NCBI GenBank assembly: GCA_037157565.1
Contig: JAZHRO010000024.1
Location: 15,816,501 to 15,880,500, forward strand
Length of the DNA: 64,000 bases
From: Thalassia testudinum
Taxonomy: Eukaryota; Streptophyta; Magnoliopsida; Alismatales; Hydrocharitaceae
Reading direction: 5' to 3'
The notes beneath the pieces were generated by a model, which ran no database searches, was not told the origin of the DNA, and saw nothing but the letters and a program-made list of their open reading frames with translations. Below are positions 20,598-32,300 of this stretch, one piece after another. Numbering within the stretch: the first letter of the stretch is position 1; each line of letters opens with the position of its first letter. Position numbers and translations under genes: made by a program.

Positions 20598-21915
20598 TCG
20601 ACTTAGCGCATTAAACAATGCTTAATTAAAGATAATAATTCAATAAAGTAGTTAAGCACTAAATATATCAGGCATTAATAATGTTCTATCAAATGTGCCA
20701 AATATCCAAAATTGGAATCAATGCTCAATAAATTTAGCCAAAATCACAAATCAATCCCTAAAAACATGATTTTCTCACATTTAAGTCCCTGGATGCCATC
20801 ATTTAGGTCCCTGTGAGTTTGTGTTCAGGTCCCTGCCACACTTTTCAAGAAGCCTTGCTCCTCCCTCTTGGTTGGAGACGCGGCGGTGCATTGCCGGAAA
20901 CAAGCTCTGGTGAGAGATATTTGCCTACGGTGGTGATTGGTGATTGGAGGTGTGTGGCTACGTCGTCGACCTGATGGTGGTGGCGCGATGATGATTGGTG
21001 GTGTGTAGAACCGCCGATGACCTCGTCGTAGAGAGAGTGGAATTGGTGGTTGACGGAGGTCCTCGACACACGAAACTCCTCCTCGATGGTCGTAAAAGGT
21101 TCCTCGTGCTGTGAGGAAGCTTCCTGCAAAGCTTGAAGACGTGAGGAGGCCGTCTACATGACCAGCATTGAACATGGAGATGGGGTGCGGTCGGCAATGG
21201 TGGCTTGTCACGAAAGTTGTCAAAGCTTGGATCCAAGGAGTCGAGAAGCTCCATCGTGGTTCATTGAAGGTGATGGCGATGGCTATTGACTACGACGAGG
21301 TCGGAGGAGGGCGATCAGAGTCGAAGAAGGCGGTGGCGGGCATGTGCATTCAGCTGGCAGTTAGAGGCATCGAACCCCTCAATAAGTTGAGGGGTTTTGC
21401 TCCTCGTGGTGTGACAGAGGTCGTGGGGTGGATGGCGACTGGCGAGGGTGGACGGAGTGGTGAGGTGTGCTCGCCGGAATTAGCGTCAGTGAGTGGTCGG
21501 AGGGTGGTTGTGCGTGGGGAAGGAGATGGAGGGGGAGGGGTTGCTTGGGTAGAAACCTAAATCTAAGGGGTCTATTCTAATCTAGAAGAAGAAGGGGAGA
21601 AGAAGAGTTACCTAGGAGGAAGAGAGGAGGATGGGGAAGAGGCCAGCGTGGTCGTCGGAGTTGGAGAAGAAGAAGACGGCGAGGTGAGTTGGAGCGATGA
21701 AGGGGGAAGAAGATCGTTTCCTTTGATGGGGAGAATGGCGACGACGAAAGGAAGTGATCTACGGCCTTAGTTGGTGGCGAGGAGCAGCGAAGAAGGGTCG
21801 ATGGAGAAGCTCCAAGGTCTTGATAATGGCGGGTTCGGGAAGAAGGAAGGGGTGAACACACACCAAAACTCGATGTCTTGTAATGGCATGAGACGAGGAA
21901 AGTTTATAGCCTATT
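20598..21915 (-). repeat. LTR-like H5: U5/R half of an H copy
   Basis: The composition and the sentence-like run of GGTCCCTG motifs match H1 and H3. In sense it starts at a TATA box (21901-21910, GCTATAAACT) and runs left to F3, which removes its last 250-300 bp. The missing U3 half is H4 (27198-28181) on the far side of element D, so D probably split one H LTR close to its TATA box. Confidence 0.5.
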
Positions 21916-22049
21916 AGCATTTAGGTGTGCACATTTCCTTTAAAAATTTTGCACAGCCTGGGATATTCTTAATAGCTTCAAGGAGTGGTATGTTCACCTT
22001 GATTTGTTTAAAAATATCAAGCCACTGCTCATATGGATTGGTTATTTTT

Positions 22050-24097
22050 TTCCTAGGTTTGTTCAAGGCGTCAGGAAAGAGAGCATGAGAGAAAAAATGA
22101 GTGTTTGGGTCCTGATCCTTGTCTTCTTGATCTCCTAGGTCAGATTTGGGCTCCTCAAGATCTTGTTTAGATTTGGATTTAGAGGGGTAAGGATCTTGGA
22201 TCTATCTCCCACTTCTTAAGGTTACCGCACCAGCAAAAGCGTTAGGGTTAAAAGGTTGAGGTGGGTTCTACAAAATAGGTGGAGCCTGATTAGGGTTTGC
22301 AAAACCAAGTGGGTGCTGGGGAGCAGGTTGAACTATATGTGCTTGTTGCTCTCTTGTGTTGTGCTGGTTAACCCTATTGAAATTTCTTGGGTTTGGGACG
22401 GGTTGGGATGGCAGCATCCAGTGTTGTCTAGCATCTACTAGCTGGTCCAGTCATCCCGTCAATTCTATCCTCAATTGATTTATTTCTTCTTTATGTCTTA
22501 GATTCATTTCTCGCATTTCTTTGAGGACCAGACTCAGATCAGAGGGCTGATTTTCCTGTGTAGGTTGTGGTTGATACGTGCATGGTTGTGTGTACCTACT
22601 AGGTTGCCATAAATGTTTAGCTTAGTCAAGTTAGGACCCTAGGCAAGTTTCTGACTTAACCAAGAAAAATTAGGATGGTTGCACCATCCAGGGTTGTAAG
22701 TGTTTAAATAAGGCTCATTTCTAGTGTAACCCTAGAGTGCATTCACATCCTCAGGATAACTAGGCATTGGGCCGCCTAGTTCAGAATTCGAGGGCATCAA
22801 GGTCCCTCCTTGGTACCCAGAAAGAGATGAGTCCAAGTATAGTTGGCTCATAGGTGGAGCCATGGTTGGGTCATTAATGTTGTGCATTGATTCCTGACTT
22901 AGTGGGTTGGGGAATTGGTTGTGGGTTACCATAGGCACTCCTTGGGTAGGCATAGGATGTAATCTCGATTGTCTACCTAAGGAATTCCCACCCTTTAGAA
23001 GGTTATCCAGCTTCTTATCCAAATTCTCCACATTCTTTTCCATGAGTTCCACCTTGTCTAATCGTTGTGCAATTTGCTCTAAATCAACCAAGTTTGAATT
23101 GTTGTTAACTCCATAAACTCTGCTCCTTGGTTGATTAGCTCTGTTAAACGAAGACATTGCGGCATTGTTGAGGGAATTTTCACTCATATTCTCGAATAAT
23201 TGGAAGGCTCTCTCAGCATCTCTGCTTAGGAAATTGCCCCCACATGCTGCATCAACAAAATTCTTCAGATTATCACTCAACCCATAATAGAAAATATGGG
23301 CCAAGTGCCACTTCGAAATCCCATGATGGGGGCATTTCCTGGCTAAATCATTGAACCTCTCCCAAGCCTCATGTAGTTGTTCCCTAGGGTTCTGCTTAAA
23401 GATTGTTATGGCACATCTAAGGGCATTAGTTTCTCCTACGGGGAAGAATTTCTTTAGGAATGTGCTTCTCAAGTCTTCCTAAGTTAGGATTGGTCTACCA
23501 ATTGTTCTCAACCAATGTGCAGCTCTATCTTTCAAGGAGAATGGGAACATCTTCATCATCAAGGTACCTTCATTCATGTTTCTAGGGCCAAAAGTTCTTA
23601 TGTGTAGGAGCTCTTCAAGGTGGTGGAAAGGGGTCATCTGACTCACGGCCATAGAAGTGGGGAATCAAGTTAATGATCTGAGGTTTGGGTTCAAAATCTT
23701 CTCCATCCTGAGGTATCTTGACAAAGGGTTTAGGCTGGGCATTAGGAGGGTTGTAAAAGTCACGGAGGGGCCGGTCTGCCCTTCCGTTTTGGAGTTGAGT
23801 GATGGCCTACACTATGACTTTCATCTGTCGGTTATGATGCTGACCCTGCTTAGTGATCTGCCTTTGTAAGAGAGTCATAGGATCCACATTTTGTTCATCA
23901 ATCTTTTCTTCCTCGTGATGACTAGCTATTGCAGAGGGTTTAGATTCAGATCCTAGATAAATAGGTCTTCTCCTAGGATTTCTTTCTAATGGTGGTAGCA
24001 AATCAGGATTTTGAGATATTCTACCTTGCATACACCCGAAGAATGTCTGTGGATGAGGAGAAGACAGATGAGAGAAAATACCGCCTGCACAATGCAA
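22050..24097 (-). pseudogene. gag: Athila-type gag, broken
   Basis: The longest open block (23472-22732, 246 codons) has the Athila gag signature: EAWERFNDLARKCPHHG, then CGGNF and LFENMSENSLN, followed by a coiled-coil-like stretch (LDKVELMEKNVENLDKKLD). Upstream, in related frames, are KPFVKIPQDGEDFEP, NLIPHFYGRE, HHLEELLHIRTFGPRN and FSLKDRAAHWL. Downstream are NTYNPGWCNHPNFSW and PYEQWLDIFKQIKVNIP. Lesions seen: a stop near 23806, a one-base insertion near 23635, a stop at about 23481 where Trp is normal, and further stops below 22731. The gene would form the virus-like particle; it cannot do so now. It identifies D as Athila lineage. Confidence 0.85.
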
Positions 24098-24249
24098 GCA
24101 ATCAAACTGGTCCTTAGAGTGTTATCCTTAAATAGACCTAATCTTGGCTCTCCAAAACACGACTGGGTTAGATCAACCTTTGAATTACTTGTCTGGCCAG
24201 AAGGGTGGGAACCCTTAGGACACCCCGCACGACGAGACACCACTAAGGG

Positions 24250-25459
24250 TTAACGCGATTATAACACATACCTTTCTTGTTACCAGTGGGTCCAAGTAGA
24301 GAAGACCTTGACTTTAGCCCAATCTAGTTTCAAGTCCCCAAGTCTATTAGTCCTTCCTAGGGCACGTCTACTCAGTTTTAGGCGTGGGTTTGATGTGCTT
24401 TTAGAATATGATGGACGTTAGGGGGATGTTTGCCCTTAAATTGATTTTGAAATGTGTGAAGTGCTCAGGCAAAAAGGGTTCACAAGCAATTTCTTATGAT
24501 GAAGTGAATTTTAAGATTCGAATGCTTATGTTAATGCGTTTTATGGTTCACTTGAGTTAATATTTTCAATTAAGGTTTTGATGAGGCACACAAGAGTTTT
24601 GCAAATCTCAATTTCTTTGATAGATTTCCTTTAAGTACGGAAATGCAAGTGTGCTCTATCATTAGCATGAAACCCTAAACGTAAATAGTTTTAGATGTTC
24701 TTTTGAGTCAAATTCAGAGAAGTGGTATGACCCAAGCAAGGCAATCAATTGTTCTTCTTGCACCACTAATGACGCACTCAGAAAATATTTTTCAAGAATT
24801 TTTAATGCACGTTTTCTAATTTTTTTCTAATTTAAAGTGTATTGAGGGTTTTGTAGTTTATTTTGACCCATAGTTCGTGATTGGACAATTCGTATAATTA
24901 AATGAGAAAGAAATATTTTTTTTTAGATTTTTTCCTAAATTTCTTATTATTCAGAAATTCAGTGCCTTAAATTTCAATCAATCAGAGTTGTATAAAAATT
25001 CTTATGATATTTTGAACTCTGAAAAATCAGGAAGAATAATCGTATTGATAACAGATCAGTGCATGAAGTTTTAAAATTTTTCTATAATTCATATTTGTGC
25101 AAAATTTAGATATGTTTTTCCTGACTTTGAAATTTACATCCAGTAAAAATTTGAAAATTTTTGAACGTACAGATCTCCAGGATTGAATTTTTAAGATAAG
25201 ACTTTAGTTCAGCTCGAAAATCAAGAGATTTTTTTTTATAAGCAAACAAATTCTAACTAATCCTAAGGTTTAAGCAAATCCTAACTTTTATAAATCTAAA
25301 TAATCTAAACTATGGGTGCTTACCTGAGAATCGAATCTACGATTTTTCTGTTTGTTGCATCTTTCCCATAGATTTCTGCGCTTCCTGCACATGTAAATAT
25401 AATAGGTTGGAAATCTCAAATAAGCACTATGAAGAAATGCTTTAAAAATTTCCGTTGCC
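24250..25459 (-). other. Non-coding leader of element D
   Basis: About 1.2 kb between primer site and gag, AT-rich, without ORFs. The part next to gag (24090-24240) resembles the corresponding parts of A and B (for example GCAAGCAATCAAACTGG-like words), supporting common descent. Confidence 0.55.
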
Positions 25460-25477
25460 TCCCCTTCAACGATGCCA
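25460..25477 (-). promoter_or_regulatory. Degenerate primer binding site of element D
   Basis: The minus strand reads TGGCATCGTTGAAGGGGA, 14 of 18 identical to the tRNA-Asp primer site of A. The differences may be decay, or a different tRNA may be used. Confidence 0.65.
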
Positions 25478-25517
25478 ACTTGTTCGACGCGTAAATCATG
25501 TTTTAAAAGTTAATTCA

Positions 25518-25529
25518 GTTGTAGTATAG
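25518..25529 (-). other. U5 segment complementary to tRNA-Asp 5' end (LTR D)
   Basis: The + strand GTTGTAGTATAG equals nt 4-15 of tRNA-Asp (12 of 12), 37 bp from the LTR 3' end. Confidence 0.6.
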
Positions 25530-25738
25530 CGCGAAAACACGTCGACAAATAAATTTATAAAATTGGTAAGTACCGGATCGTTCGCAGGGAGGTAATCGCA
25601 ATTTATGCAGAAGCTTTTTAATAGAACCTGTTCTAAACATATATATATATATAGGAATCAGATATATGCATTCAAAAGATTAGAATTTTATTGCAATTAA
25701 AATAGAGTTTTCACAATAGAGAATGCTACTATAAACAA

Positions 25739-25755
25739 ATAGATAGATAGATAGA
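25739..25755 (+). repeat. Short GATA microsatellite
   Basis: About four ATAG units in the leader part of LTR D. Confidence 0.8.
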
Positions 25756-25954
25756 GAAAGAGAGAAAGATAGAAAGTGGCAGAGAGACGATGCCACTTGT
25801 TGGATGCTTATGCGAGGTGCGGTAGCACCTCAGATCCAGAGTTCTAGGATGAAGGTCGGAGCGGAGTTGCAAAGGGACGGAGAGTTGCAGAGAAGATGGA
25901 AGATATCTAGAGTTGATCGAAGAGAGATGCTTCAACTGGGAGGGCTTTGACCTT

Positions 25955-25963
25955 CTTTTATAG
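25955..25963 (-). promoter_or_regulatory. TATA box of LTR D
   Basis: CTATAAAAG on the minus strand, at the place corresponding to the TATA boxes of A-C. Confidence 0.65.
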
Positions 25964-26728
25964 CTTTTATGGAGGGCAAAAAGGGTCATTTGGTCCCCTA
26001 TCTCATGCAACAACTTTAGGATTAACCAGATCCGTTGATTGGGAGATCAACAGACCTGATTAGGCCTCAAAACAACCTCCAACACACCCTCTACGTGCGG
26101 ATTCACTCTCTGGTTGACACGAGGCACCCGCTGCGCCCTTGGATCAAGATCGTACGACCCCACTTTCTCCTCGCGCACCCACTTTAACGGTTCTCTCTCC
26201 ATGCGCACACCCACAAGCCTCATCTGAGTGCCTCATCCTCAGCCATCTGAAATCGGACGGCTCATGAACGTGCGCAACTTCATCTCTTCGCGCTTGCCTG
26301 CGCGAATTCGAATAGCACCCAACGATCTCAGCCATCCGATTTCACGATCGGACGGCTTGCACGCGCGCACCTTGCCTTCCTGATTTCGCAAAATGCATGG
26401 GATCACGCGTTCAGCTGCAGCACGCTTAGATTGTGCCACGTAGTCGAACCCACGCCCTTCGATTGCCATCTGACAGTGCAATTGCGCCTGCGCTTGCGGT
26501 TGAGCACGCTCATTGCTATGCCACGCATTTATATTGTTGTATTTTTGTTTTAAGGAAACTTATTCTCGTCCATTGGATGAAGATCCAATGGTCAAGATTT
26601 TCTTTCCTTTGATGAGGCGTGGCTAGATGGGCGATGTGGCGCGCTCGTGGCCATTGAATGAAGATCCAACGGACCACAGCGTGAGAGGGTGGCCTTCTTA
26701 GATGGGGCAGTGATGAGGGGGCGGCTGT

Positions 26729-26750
26729 GATGGCACCACGTGGTGCCATC
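26729..26750. promoter_or_regulatory. Perfect G-box palindrome in LTR D
   Basis: GATGGCACCAC followed by its exact reverse complement, so all 22 bp are self-complementary around CACGTG (26737-26742). It is the best preserved of the four. Confidence 0.65.
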
Positions 26751-27197
26751 ATGGCCTTCTATCTTCTTTTCCTTGTATCTGGTGTTGTAGACCTCCGATC
26801 GAGTTGATTTTTTCACCGTTGGACTACGATCGTTGATCCGAATCCATTTGTATGGTTGGATATTTCATCTGAGGCTCGAATCTTATCCTTTGGCTCCATG
26901 ATCTCCATTCTTCTATGATCTGCACATGATGCTCTAGTTGTTTGATCGCGATGATTTCGGAAGCGTTGGACTCCCGTTGTCGTTCTGATCAGATCTGTCC
27001 GATCTGATCTGTCATCCACGACTTCTAATCATCTGCGATTAAAAATAATCTCTCATTAGTACATAAAATGATGATATTATCTATATGACTAATAAACTAG
27101 CTATTATGCAAATTACGATACCTATGAATGCATTATTCCTAAGTTATGCTTGAATTTAGCTTAATTCAGGTGATTTAGGTTGCATGATTACTGTACA

Positions 27198-28181
27198 ATC
27201 AAAATGGGAGGGGACCCTTTAGCTGATAAGGCAGGTGTTTAAGAGCCAACAGCCGGTGGCTAAAGGTGATCGACGGAGGGAGGAGAACCTGCTCTATCAC
27301 CGCTGGTGAGGAATGGGGGTGGAGAGCTAAGGGAATAAAGCAAAACGAATCACTTAGGGGGGAGGGAGCGATTAGGCATCGCACGAGCTCAATGGTGAGC
27401 TTAAGTAGCTGCTAGAGTGGATCAAGACACCACTATGGTGGATTTAGGTGTGATTAGGGCAAACAGTGGGATGTTAGATTGAGGAGGGCACGAACGTCCA
27501 AATTGAATCAAGGCTGTTGAATTGGATCTGGCTTGAGTGGTGAGTCTATGCGCATAAGCACATGGAGATCAGATTGGGTTTAACCCATGCATAAAGAGTA
27601 AACGCAATCGACGGCTGTGGCTGCATGAGTTCTTCGGTTGCTATAGTGCTCGTGTGGCATCAGGTGTGTTTGGAGAATTTACATGAAGGTCCTTAAATCA
27701 AAATGATATGACAATTACGAGAAAGCCCATTAGTGGCAGAGAAGTCCTGCAAAACGATCCTTGGAATTCACGAAGAGGCCCCTAATGATTTTCAAAATGG
27801 CCCTTGGAGGGTTAAATTGTGAATAAATGTGTATGCTTGAAGGACCTAAATGAAGAACTATCAATACAAGGTCCTATTAATGTCTAAATGCAACCAAGTT
27901 TTTACTAAAGCACAATTGAACATTTAGGAAGTTGATTTACTCTTAATTTGAACTTTTGAACTCGAATAATTGTTCAATTTGCAATTTGGATCACCATTTT
28001 ACACTTTGAATAGAATATTTCATTTTATGACCTAATTTTACGTTTTTAACACAAATTTACTATTTTAGGTCATTTCTGTTATTTACCACACTAAACCCTT
28101 TTCATGCGTTAGTTGTATGGTGTTTAGTTTGGTTTCTAGCTTAACTTATGTATTTTAACTATGATGAGCAACACCTCATCA
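27198..28181 (-). repeat. LTR-like H4: U3 half of the H copy split by element D
   Basis: In sense it starts with a terminal hairpin TGATGAG/CTCATCA (28162-28181), as in H2, and runs left to the D LTR. Its 985 bp match the U3 length of H1 (about 950 bp). It is the missing half of H5. Confidence 0.5.
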
Positions 28182-28496
28182 ATATGCAGTTACGTTACAA
28201 TGTTTTCACAACTATAACAAGCATGCTACGTTGTTTTTAATTTCAAATCAACGCATTTCGTCCGCCTCATCTATTTATAGTAAACACAATCAGGTTTGTT
28301 TTGGAAGGTTGTTTTATTATTTGGAATTATATATTACTTTACATGGAAAAAGTCATTATATTCGTTTGAATGAGAAACCACCATCGTGTAAATAAGTGGT
28401 ATTAATGGGTATCGTGGGATCGTGATCTAATGGTTATGATTATGGGTTTATTTGTTAATTTATGAGCACTGTGCTCAGTGGATAGGCCCCCTATAT

Positions 28497-28514
28497 ATGT
28501 GTGTGTGTGTGTGT
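28497..28514 (+). repeat. TG dinucleotide repeat
   Basis: An 18-bp alternating TG/GT tract following CTATATA. Confidence 0.85.
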
Positions 28515-28994
28515 CTTAAGGCAAATGTTGAGAAAATGTAAGCATATAACCAAATCGATGGGCATCCTTAAGGCTAATATCTTGAGTTCAACATGTCATT
28601 CTTTTGTATGTCTCGCTTGATTTATCAACAAGGTGCCTCCTTTATGGTAATGGAAACATTATTTTTTGCAAACACTAAGCACCTCTCCTATGATTGTGGA
28701 AAAGTCATTTGCCTATAAATCTAGTTGATCATAACCTCATATATTTTGACTACAAGATTTGTTCAACCACTTACAGTGAGAGCATTGAGTATCTCCCTTG
28801 TAACAGGAGAAAAGTGTGGATTTTTTTATCAAAAGGGTTGCGATTATATATGAACGCCTTGTATACAATGAATGAATGAAATGACGATTCGCCCAAATGA
28901 AAGACCTAGTATTATTACATTCACTTAAGGAACCAAACCATAGCTAAGAAATCTTTTCATCCTACCAAAGAGCCGAGGTATGTCATGTCCAATC

Positions 28995-29376
28995 GCCTTG
29001 TTTGGATGAGAGATAGAGTTTATCTTCGGATAGAATTTAGCATGTGATAAGTTAATTTTAGTGGTGTTAGTGTAAGTGGTGGGATAATTAATGAGAGTGG
29101 ATGTGATGGGTGAGTTAATATATTATAAATTGCAAGTTGATATGATTTGAATATAGAGGAAGGAATTGTAGTTAATTTGTTTTATATTTGATATTATGTT
29201 ATTTTATTATTATTATTTTGTTGAAAAGTGGAGTGAATGAAAGTTAGATGTGATAGATGAGTTAATATGTTGTGTATAGAGATTTGATGTGACATTTTCA
29301 CAATGTTTATGACCCTGTTAACGCTATCCTTGCCACATCACTTAATCACTCTTGTTATTCCTCATCCAAACAAGGC
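28995..29376. mobile_element. MITE-like element, 382 bp
   Basis: Perfect 16-bp terminal inverted repeats: GCCTTGTTTGGATGAG (28995-29010) and its complement (29361-29376). AT-rich and non-coding inside, with internal GTGATGGGTGAGTTAATAT-like repeats. No clear TSD, so the superfamily is open; TIRs beginning near CCTTGTTTGG are common among Harbinger-type plant MITEs. Confidence 0.75.
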
Positions 29377-32300
29377 TAAGGACAAGAAACAACTTGCAAA
29401 TCTAGAGGCTCAAGATAAACAATAAATAGGTTTTCTAGTGTTAGCGTGCAACATGCCCACATTCACTAAAATGCTTCATTTATTTTGGTTTTGATAATGA
29501 CAAAATATTCTTACTATTCTTCCCATGGATGTTATATTTGAGCCAACATTTAAAGAGAAATAAAAGAGGCTCTATCAAAGATCTAGATGAATGGCGAAGG
29601 CAAACTAGGCGAAGAAGTCTTAAAGAAAGAGATGAATGTGGATCCAAGAGCTCAAAGTGCTAAAAGGATTTCTTTGTAGACTTTTATTGTGTTTTTTATA
29701 ACTTTCTAAAATGCCTCGAGTTTACAAAAACACCTTCTAGGAAACTCCCTCGAGTGGTTTCTTGAGGCTACTCTTCCAAACCACCAAATTTAATACAAAC
29801 CAAGTGTTTGATATCCTTATAGACACTTCCTTTATTAAACATAAATGCCTACTCTTATCTTTGGGCCTACATTATTCCCTACTTAGATCAAATTATATGC
29901 TTGTTAAGTTCAAACATATTCTAACTACTGGGCATTTACATTGTGGTTCTAGACATCTGCATGAGACTTTTTGAATTTTGAGTCTCTTGAGCACAATTTC
30001 CATTTGTTAAATAAAAAGACTTTGATTTCCAATGTTCAAGTGAGATACACCTCTACGAATCCAAATTCCAAATTTAACATCTACCTTAAAATTTTAGGTG
30101 TTGGCATAGAGTTCTTAGATTTGTCCTTCCAGATGTTTATTTTGGAGTTCAAAGCATTTGCTATGATTGATTTGGATGCCTTGTTGTAATTATCAGACGT
30201 CTTTGGAGTATCTCATTTTGTTAACACTTGATTCCAGCTAAGCTTAGTCTTGGGACCTTTTAATTTTCAACATTTTCTGTAGAATTAAGACTTCTATAGC
30301 TTCATATTCAAGCATCTGAAGTTTGAATGACCCCATTGAATTTTGTTTTATACTAGATTTCATGTTATTTATGGGATCTTGGAGTATCCTTTTCATGCAT
30401 TCATTCATCTTTCAAGATGACCATGGGGAGAAAGCCAGATGCTTGTTCTTTGAACCACTTATTTGTTTCTTAAAAACTAGATGCCCGATCTTTACACATT
30501 GGCCATCCTGTCGAGCATTGCTGTTTGAAAAGTTGATTCTAGTTGTTTGTTCTTGAAAGGATTCGACTCTATTGCGATTCCAACCGATTCTTAAAGCTTG
30601 TATACAACCTTATAGACTCTCAAAATACAACTCTTTTTTTTCTCGTAAGCCTATACAACTCAAGTTTAGTGCTTTTAGTCTCAATCAAATTGAAATTGAG
30701 GTTCTAAGTGTTCTTAATTGCTAACTAGTATTTTCCCTTGCTTTGTTGAGCACTCTCCTTTTGTTTCACTCTACACAACCGTTTGATAAGAGAACATAGT
30801 CAAAACCTTTACACTCAATTTTATATTTTTTTAGGCTCCATAGGAACTTTTTACTTTACATCTTTTTGTTTGTTGTATTAGATATCCAATATTACAACCC
30901 CATCTCCTAATAAACCCTATCAAGAGACTAAATGGTAATTACTTGGCATATCCCAAGATCTTTTTCTCAATTGCCTTTACTAAGCATAGAATTATCATCA
31001 ATTTAAAGTACGCAAAATGAAATGAATTTATAGTTAGATGGCTTATTTAAATTGGTGAGTCATACTTGCTATGAAGAAGGAAGTGCCAAGGCAAATGTCC
31101 CACACTTTGTCTTTTCGTTTGCACCTAGATGGGTGGTTAAACCTACATACAACGGGGAAAAAATTATGCTAATCGCTCACCAAGGAAATAGGAATTAAGT
31201 GAGACATCTAATACAGGTGTAATCTTATTCGACTTTAGGTTTTGTAACAACTTACACCTCATCTCCTATATCCTTTCTTAATGACCTCTTCCAAGTCATT
31301 CTATTACACTATTATCTCAACCTTGTCTCACTAGGCCATTCTGGTTGGTGGAACTATTCACTTTATGCACTCATCTTTTCAGGCGATTTCTACGAGCATA
31401 TTCACTAATATTCTATGACTTTGTAGATCTCTCTAATATTGCATTTTAGGTGTCTAGCATGCATCTTGCCATCCATTCTACAAGCTGGCGCTCCTTTTGA
31501 CAATTGATCGTTGCTAACTTAACCATACTTATAAGTCAATTAATACTCATTAGTTAGCCATTTCAAACATGGTATTAACACTGTTGTGATCTAGGAGAAA
31601 AATCTTTCTTGGGGGGTTATTCAAGGAAAGCAATATGTATTGAGGTATGCAAATCTCATTTTAGCAGTGCGGTTGGGTTGGGATGAATCCTAGAATATAA
31701 GATTTAGGTATTAAAAGGATTTTCTCCGTAAAATCCTGGTGTCATATTTGCGATTGATTTTGTATGCATTATTTTTATTTGAAAAAAAATTACCCTCTTT
31801 TTATGCGACATTTCATCTAGGTTTGTGATTGTCGAGGAATCTTCCAGATCAACCATCTCTTTCTATATACTTGAGCCATGTATTATTCATAACCCCTTGG
31901 TATCCTAACCTTTAGCCAATGAAAGAATCCAAATGAAAGAAGTGTCACCAAACTCAAACATTTGACTTAGTGTCCAATAAAGGCAAGGTTAAGGTCATCT
32001 AAATGTTCAAGCTGAAGATATTAAGTCTTCATGAGAAGTTTACCATTGCAAGTAAAAGTAAAGTTACAATGAAATAAGGATAAAAGCTCTTAATTTTCCA
32101 CCTAGATTCAAGTAGCTGCTATTTTAAATGTGCCCAATTGATTCTACACCCGCTAGCCAAATGTTACAATGTAAGAAAAGGTCAATGTCAATTTGATGGA
32201 CAACAAAGATATATAAAAGAAGGACCAAAACCTCATTAAAGTCAAATGTTAAAAGCCTAGGTTATATTTTACATGATTTATGTTATGAAAGGGTTGCATC

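Larger units (their letters stand above)
21916..27197 (-). mobile_element. Element D: 3'-truncated Athila retrotransposon
   Basis: On the minus strand: 5' LTR (25481-27197), degenerate primer site, long leader (about 24250-25459), then a gag region with typical Athila motifs. The element stops at about 21916, shortly after the gag C-terminal part. Protease, reverse transcriptase, integrase and the 3' LTR are absent. It lies between H4 and H5. Confidence 0.75.
25481..27197 (-). repeat. LTR D (5' LTR, 1717 bp)
   Basis: In sense it runs from TGTACAGTAATC (27197) to CGTCGAACA (25481). U3 has a perfect 22-bp G-box palindrome (26729-26750), a CCATTGGAT hairpin (26570-26591), a GCCATCCGAT/ATCGGACGGC hairpin (26331-26357), and a B-box-like GGGTTCGACTACG (about 26439-26450). 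A TATA box is at 25955-25963. The U5 variant CTCCCTGCGAACG is near 25590. Flanking ATCAA at 27198 has no partner because the 3' end is lost. Confidence 0.82.
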
